From Bacillota bacterium (GTDB lineage: Bacteria; Bacillota; Desulfotomaculia; Desulfotomaculales; JAJYZD01): 16,130 bases of DNA. Of this stretch, positions 14,373-16,130 are shown in pieces. The notes below the pieces were generated by a model that was not told the DNA's origin, did no database searches, and saw only the letters and a list, made by a program, of their open reading frames with translations. The translations under genes were made by a program, and so were the position numbers. Within the stretch, counting starts at the first letter, position 1, and each line of letters begins with the position of its first letter. Location of the stretch: positions 1-16,130 of the forward strand of contig JAJYZD010000059.1 in the NCBI GenBank assembly GCA_021800315.1, read 5' to 3'.

Positions 14373-15091
14373 TCGGCACCGGGCCGGGAGCCCGGGAACA
14401 CCTGACCGGGCGGGCGCTGGAGGTGCTCCGTGCAGCATCCGTCATCGTTGGGTACCGGACCTACCTAGATCTCCTGGGCGACCTGGTCCGGGACAAGCAG
14501 GTCGTCAGGAGCGGCATGCGGGCCGAGGTAGACCGCTGCCGCGAGGCGGTGGACATGGCACGGGAGGGGCGGGCCGTGGCCATGGTGTCGGGCGGCGACC
14601 CCGGCGTCTACGGCATGGCCGGCCTGGTGCTGGAGATCATGGCCCGGGAAAACCTGCTGGGCCGGCTGCCGGTGGAGATCGTACCGGGGGTGACTTCCGC
14701 CACGGCGGCGGCCGCCTGCCTGGGAGCACCGCTTTCCACGGATTTCGCGGTGATCAGCCTTTCCGACCTGCTGACCCCGTGGGATCTGATCTGTCGCCGT
14801 TTGACGGCGGCTGTTGAAGCCGACTTCGTGCTTGTCCTTTACAATCCGGCCAGCCGGCGCCGGGTGGAACAGATCAGGGAGGCGCAAAGAATCATGCTGG
14901 CCGGACGACCCGGCGCCACCCCGGCCGGTCTGGTGAAAAACGCCGCCCGGCCCGGTCAGAGCGTGGTCCTGACCGACCTGGCCCACCTGCTGGAGCAGGA
15001 GATCGATATGTTCACCACTATCGTCGTAGGGAACAGCACCACGTTCCGGGTCCGGGACTGTCTGGTGACGCCCCGGGGCTACCCGGTGTAA
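14363..15091 (+). CDS. cbiH: Cobalt-precorrin-3 (precorrin-3B) C17-methyltransferase
   Basis: CbiH/CobJ methylates C17 and drives ring contraction. The protein contains VVGTGPGAREHLT, MVSGGDPGVYGMAGL, VPGVTSATAAAACLGAPLSTDF and the diagnostic AVISLSDLLTPW. It ends with TTIVVGNSTTF, normal for CobJ. Homology starts at about LAVVGTGPG, but no ATG, GTG or TTG lies at that point. The start given is CTG 14363-14365 with GGAGG at 14354-14358, only four bases away. The nearest canonical in-frame start is ATG 14285 inside cbiG, which would add 26 low-complexity Gly-rich residues. The frame is -1 relative to cbiG, so a frameshifted CbiG-CbiH fusion or a sequence error is also possible. Function is secure; the start is not. 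Confidence 0.9.
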   Translation: MAVVGTGPGAREHLTGRALEVLRAASVIVGYRTYLDLLGDLVRDKQVVRSGMRAEVDRCREAVDMAREGRAVAMVSGGDPGVYGMAGLVLEIMARENLLGRLPVEIVPGVTSATAAAACLGAPLSTDFAVISLSDLLTPWDLICRRLTAAVEADFVLVLYNPASRRRVEQIREAQRIMLAGRPGATPAGLVKNAARPGQSVVLTDLAHLLEQEIDMFTTIVVGNSTTFRVRDCLVTPRGYPV

Positions 15092-15167
15092 AGCCCGGCA
15101 CGGGAAAACATTCGGGGAAAGGCGGTCTTTGATGCGGGGCCGCCTTCCCTCTTTTGCGGCCGGGCTT
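15091..15167 (+). terminator. Nested terminator at the end of the cobalamin operon
   Basis: The inner hairpin pairs GGGAAAGGCGG (15115-15125, one A bulged) with CCGCCTTCCC (15140-15149) and is followed by TCTTTT. An outer perfect 8-bp stem, AAGCCCGG (15091-15098) with CCGGGCTT (15160-15167), encloses the whole. The inner hairpin plus U-tract is a standard intrinsic terminator for the operon. The outer stem begins at the last base of the cobJ stop codon. Confidence 0.75.
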
Positions 15168-15190
15168 GCGGCGATGAGAATAGTTACCGG

Positions 15191-15219
15191 TTGACGTGTC
15201 CTCAGGGAACAGGTATAAA
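15191..15219 (+). promoter_or_regulatory. Near-consensus sigma-A promoter for the membrane sensor gene
   Basis: TTGACG (15191-15196) and TATAAA (15214-15219) are separated by exactly 17 bases. This is the strongest promoter match in the window. Transcription would start near 15226, leaving an untranslated leader of roughly 108 bases. That leader contains only a weak GGGCA/TGCCC hairpin and no recognised riboswitch. Confidence 0.75.
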
Positions 15220-15333
15220 GGATTAGCAAAATTTGAACGAAAACTGAGATTAGGGCAGGTACAGGCTTTGCCCCATAATATTCCATTATATGTCACGCCT
15301 AGCTTATGATGCCATGGAAACGGGGAGAGGGAT

Positions 15334-16130
15334 TTGAACATAGAGATCGATGCCCTGGCCGGACAGGATGATCAATTGCCTTTAAAGCACAGGATACTCA
15401 ACGTAACCCTGATATTCGGTGTGGCAATCTGTCTTATTGGCACTGTCATAGATCTGATTCTCAGTCTTGGCACCATTCTATCGATTACCACTTTTTTCGC
15501 GGCCATTATATTTGGCTTGCTTTACTATCTGTCTGCCGTAAAGAGACGATACGGAGTTGCCATGTATTGCGGGTTGATTATTCTTATATTTGTATTTATA
15601 CCATTCTTATGGACTTATAATGGAGGTATAACCGGGGGTTTTCCTTATTACCTAATTCTGGTTTCGTCTATAATCGCGATTTTACTCTCAGGGTACGCAA
15701 GGGTATTTTTTCTGCTCTGCCTGACGGCTGTAATTAGTGTACTTATCGTCTTAGAGTATAGATATCCTTTCTTGATAAAGGGTTACCGTAGTAGCAGCGT
15801 AATGCTCGTTGATATGTCCGTCGCCTTGATACTCACGATAATTTCCAACGCGCTCTTGTTTGCCGCGGTCGTAAGGGATTACAACAAGGAAAACATGGGG
15901 TTTACGGATTACCTTACCCGGCTGGAAACGGCAAACGAGGAATTGCAACGGGAAATGGAGGAGCGGCAGGATGCAGAGGATAAGTACCGGGCGATTTTCG
16001 AGACGACCGGTACAGCCGTTGTTATCATTGAGCCAGATCTGACGATATCCCTGGCCAATGAAGAATTTGAGAAGCTCAGCGGATTCAAAAAAGCGGAAAT
16101 CGAAGGAAGAATCAGTTGGCGTCAGTTTTT
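15334..16130 (+). CDS. Membrane sensor protein with PAS domain, 5' part only (probable histidine kinase or diguanylate cyclase)
   Basis: The frame is open from TTG 15334, behind GGGGAGAGGG, to the window end: 265 codons with no stop. Six hydrophobic segments are visible at about residues 21-43, 46-67, 74-93, 105-120, 122-141 and 155-181. A probable coiled coil follows (187-216, LETANEELQREMEERQ), then a PAS domain from about 217 (YRAIFETTGTAVVIIEPD ... SWRQF). This architecture is typical of signal-transducing histidine kinases or GGDEF proteins; the output domain lies beyond the window. A short outside loop carries NGGITGGFP between helices 3 and 4. Codon use is visibly AT-richer than in the cobalamin genes. 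It has its own promoter after a terminator, so it is not part of that operon. Confidence 0.85.
   Translation, partial: MNIEIDALAGQDDQLPLKHRILNVTLIFGVAICLIGTVIDLILSLGTILSITTFFAAIIFGLLYYLSAVKRRYGVAMYCGLIILIFVFIPFLWTYNGGITGGFPYYLILVSSIIAILLSGYARVFFLLCLTAVISVLIVLEYRYPFLIKGYRSSSVMLVDMSVALILTIISNALLFAAVVRDYNKENMGFTDYLTRLETANEELQREMEERQDAEDKYRAIFETTGTAVVIIEPDLTISLANEEFEKLSGFKKAEIEGRISWRQF

Noticed and set aside
1..16130. CRISPR array, tRNA or rRNA genes, complete insertion sequence, toxin-antitoxin or phage-defence genes
   Set aside because: Scanning by eye showed no regularly spaced direct repeats, no RNA-gene signatures, and no transposase, nuclease or defence motifs in the coding regions.

Overview
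The window looks like chromosomal DNA of a GC-rich anaerobic Firmicute, probably a clostridial or Peptococcaceae/Desulfotomaculum-like lineage. Three points support this: a DnaD-type plus DnaI/DnaC-type primosome gene pair, the oxygen-independent (Cbi) cobalamin route with a CbiE-CbiT fusion, and a crotonase/3-hydroxyacyl-CoA dehydrogenase/thiolase/acyl-CoA dehydrogenase cluster. Many start codons are GTG or TTG with strong purine-rich ribosome binding sites. This is inference from gene content; no species can be named from the sequence alone.

Left part, minus strand (about 1-5250). From right to left, a four-gene cluster encodes acyl-CoA dehydrogenase, thiolase, 3-hydroxyacyl-CoA dehydrogenase and enoyl-CoA hydratase. 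Together these form one full turn of short-chain beta-oxidation, or its reverse (butyryl-CoA synthesis). A 10-bp perfect hairpin follows the last gene. Beyond it, on the same strand, lies panD (aspartate 1-decarboxylase, beta-alanine for pantothenate and CoA). It has its own extended -10 promoter and a leader with two bulged hairpins followed by an intrinsic terminator. That arrangement suggests attenuation and possibly the 'pan' RNA motif. The first ~377 bases hold no convincing gene.

Middle (5250-5700). A GC-rich intergenic stretch of about 450 bases separates the divergent clusters. It contains a run of tandem hairpins resembling the 3' end / omega-RNA scaffold of an IS200/IS605-type element, but no transposase or TnpB gene.

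Right part, plus strand (5700-15091). A tightly packed series runs: HAD-family hydrolase, nicotinamidase-like cysteine hydrolase, PHP-family (histidinol-phosphatase-like) phosphatase, DnaD-domain protein, DnaI/DnaC-like helicase-loader ATPase, then cbiD, cbiET, cbiL, cbiF, cbiG and cobJ/cbiH. The last six cover most of the corrin-ring methylation and contraction steps from cobalt-sirohydrochlorin; cbiC, cbiJ, cbiA and the chelatase are not here. The only sizeable internal gap (145 bases, before cbiL) can fold into a structured leader. cobJ has no canonical start after the end of cbiG. A nested hairpin terminator closes the operon.

Right edge (15190-16130). A near-consensus sigma-A promoter drives a visibly AT-richer gene for a six-helix membrane sensor with a PAS domain. 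The gene runs off the window.

No CRISPR array, tRNA, rRNA or complete mobile element was seen. Most of the window is ordinary metabolism. The non-coding leaders and intergenic RNA-like structures are the parts most worth a second look.
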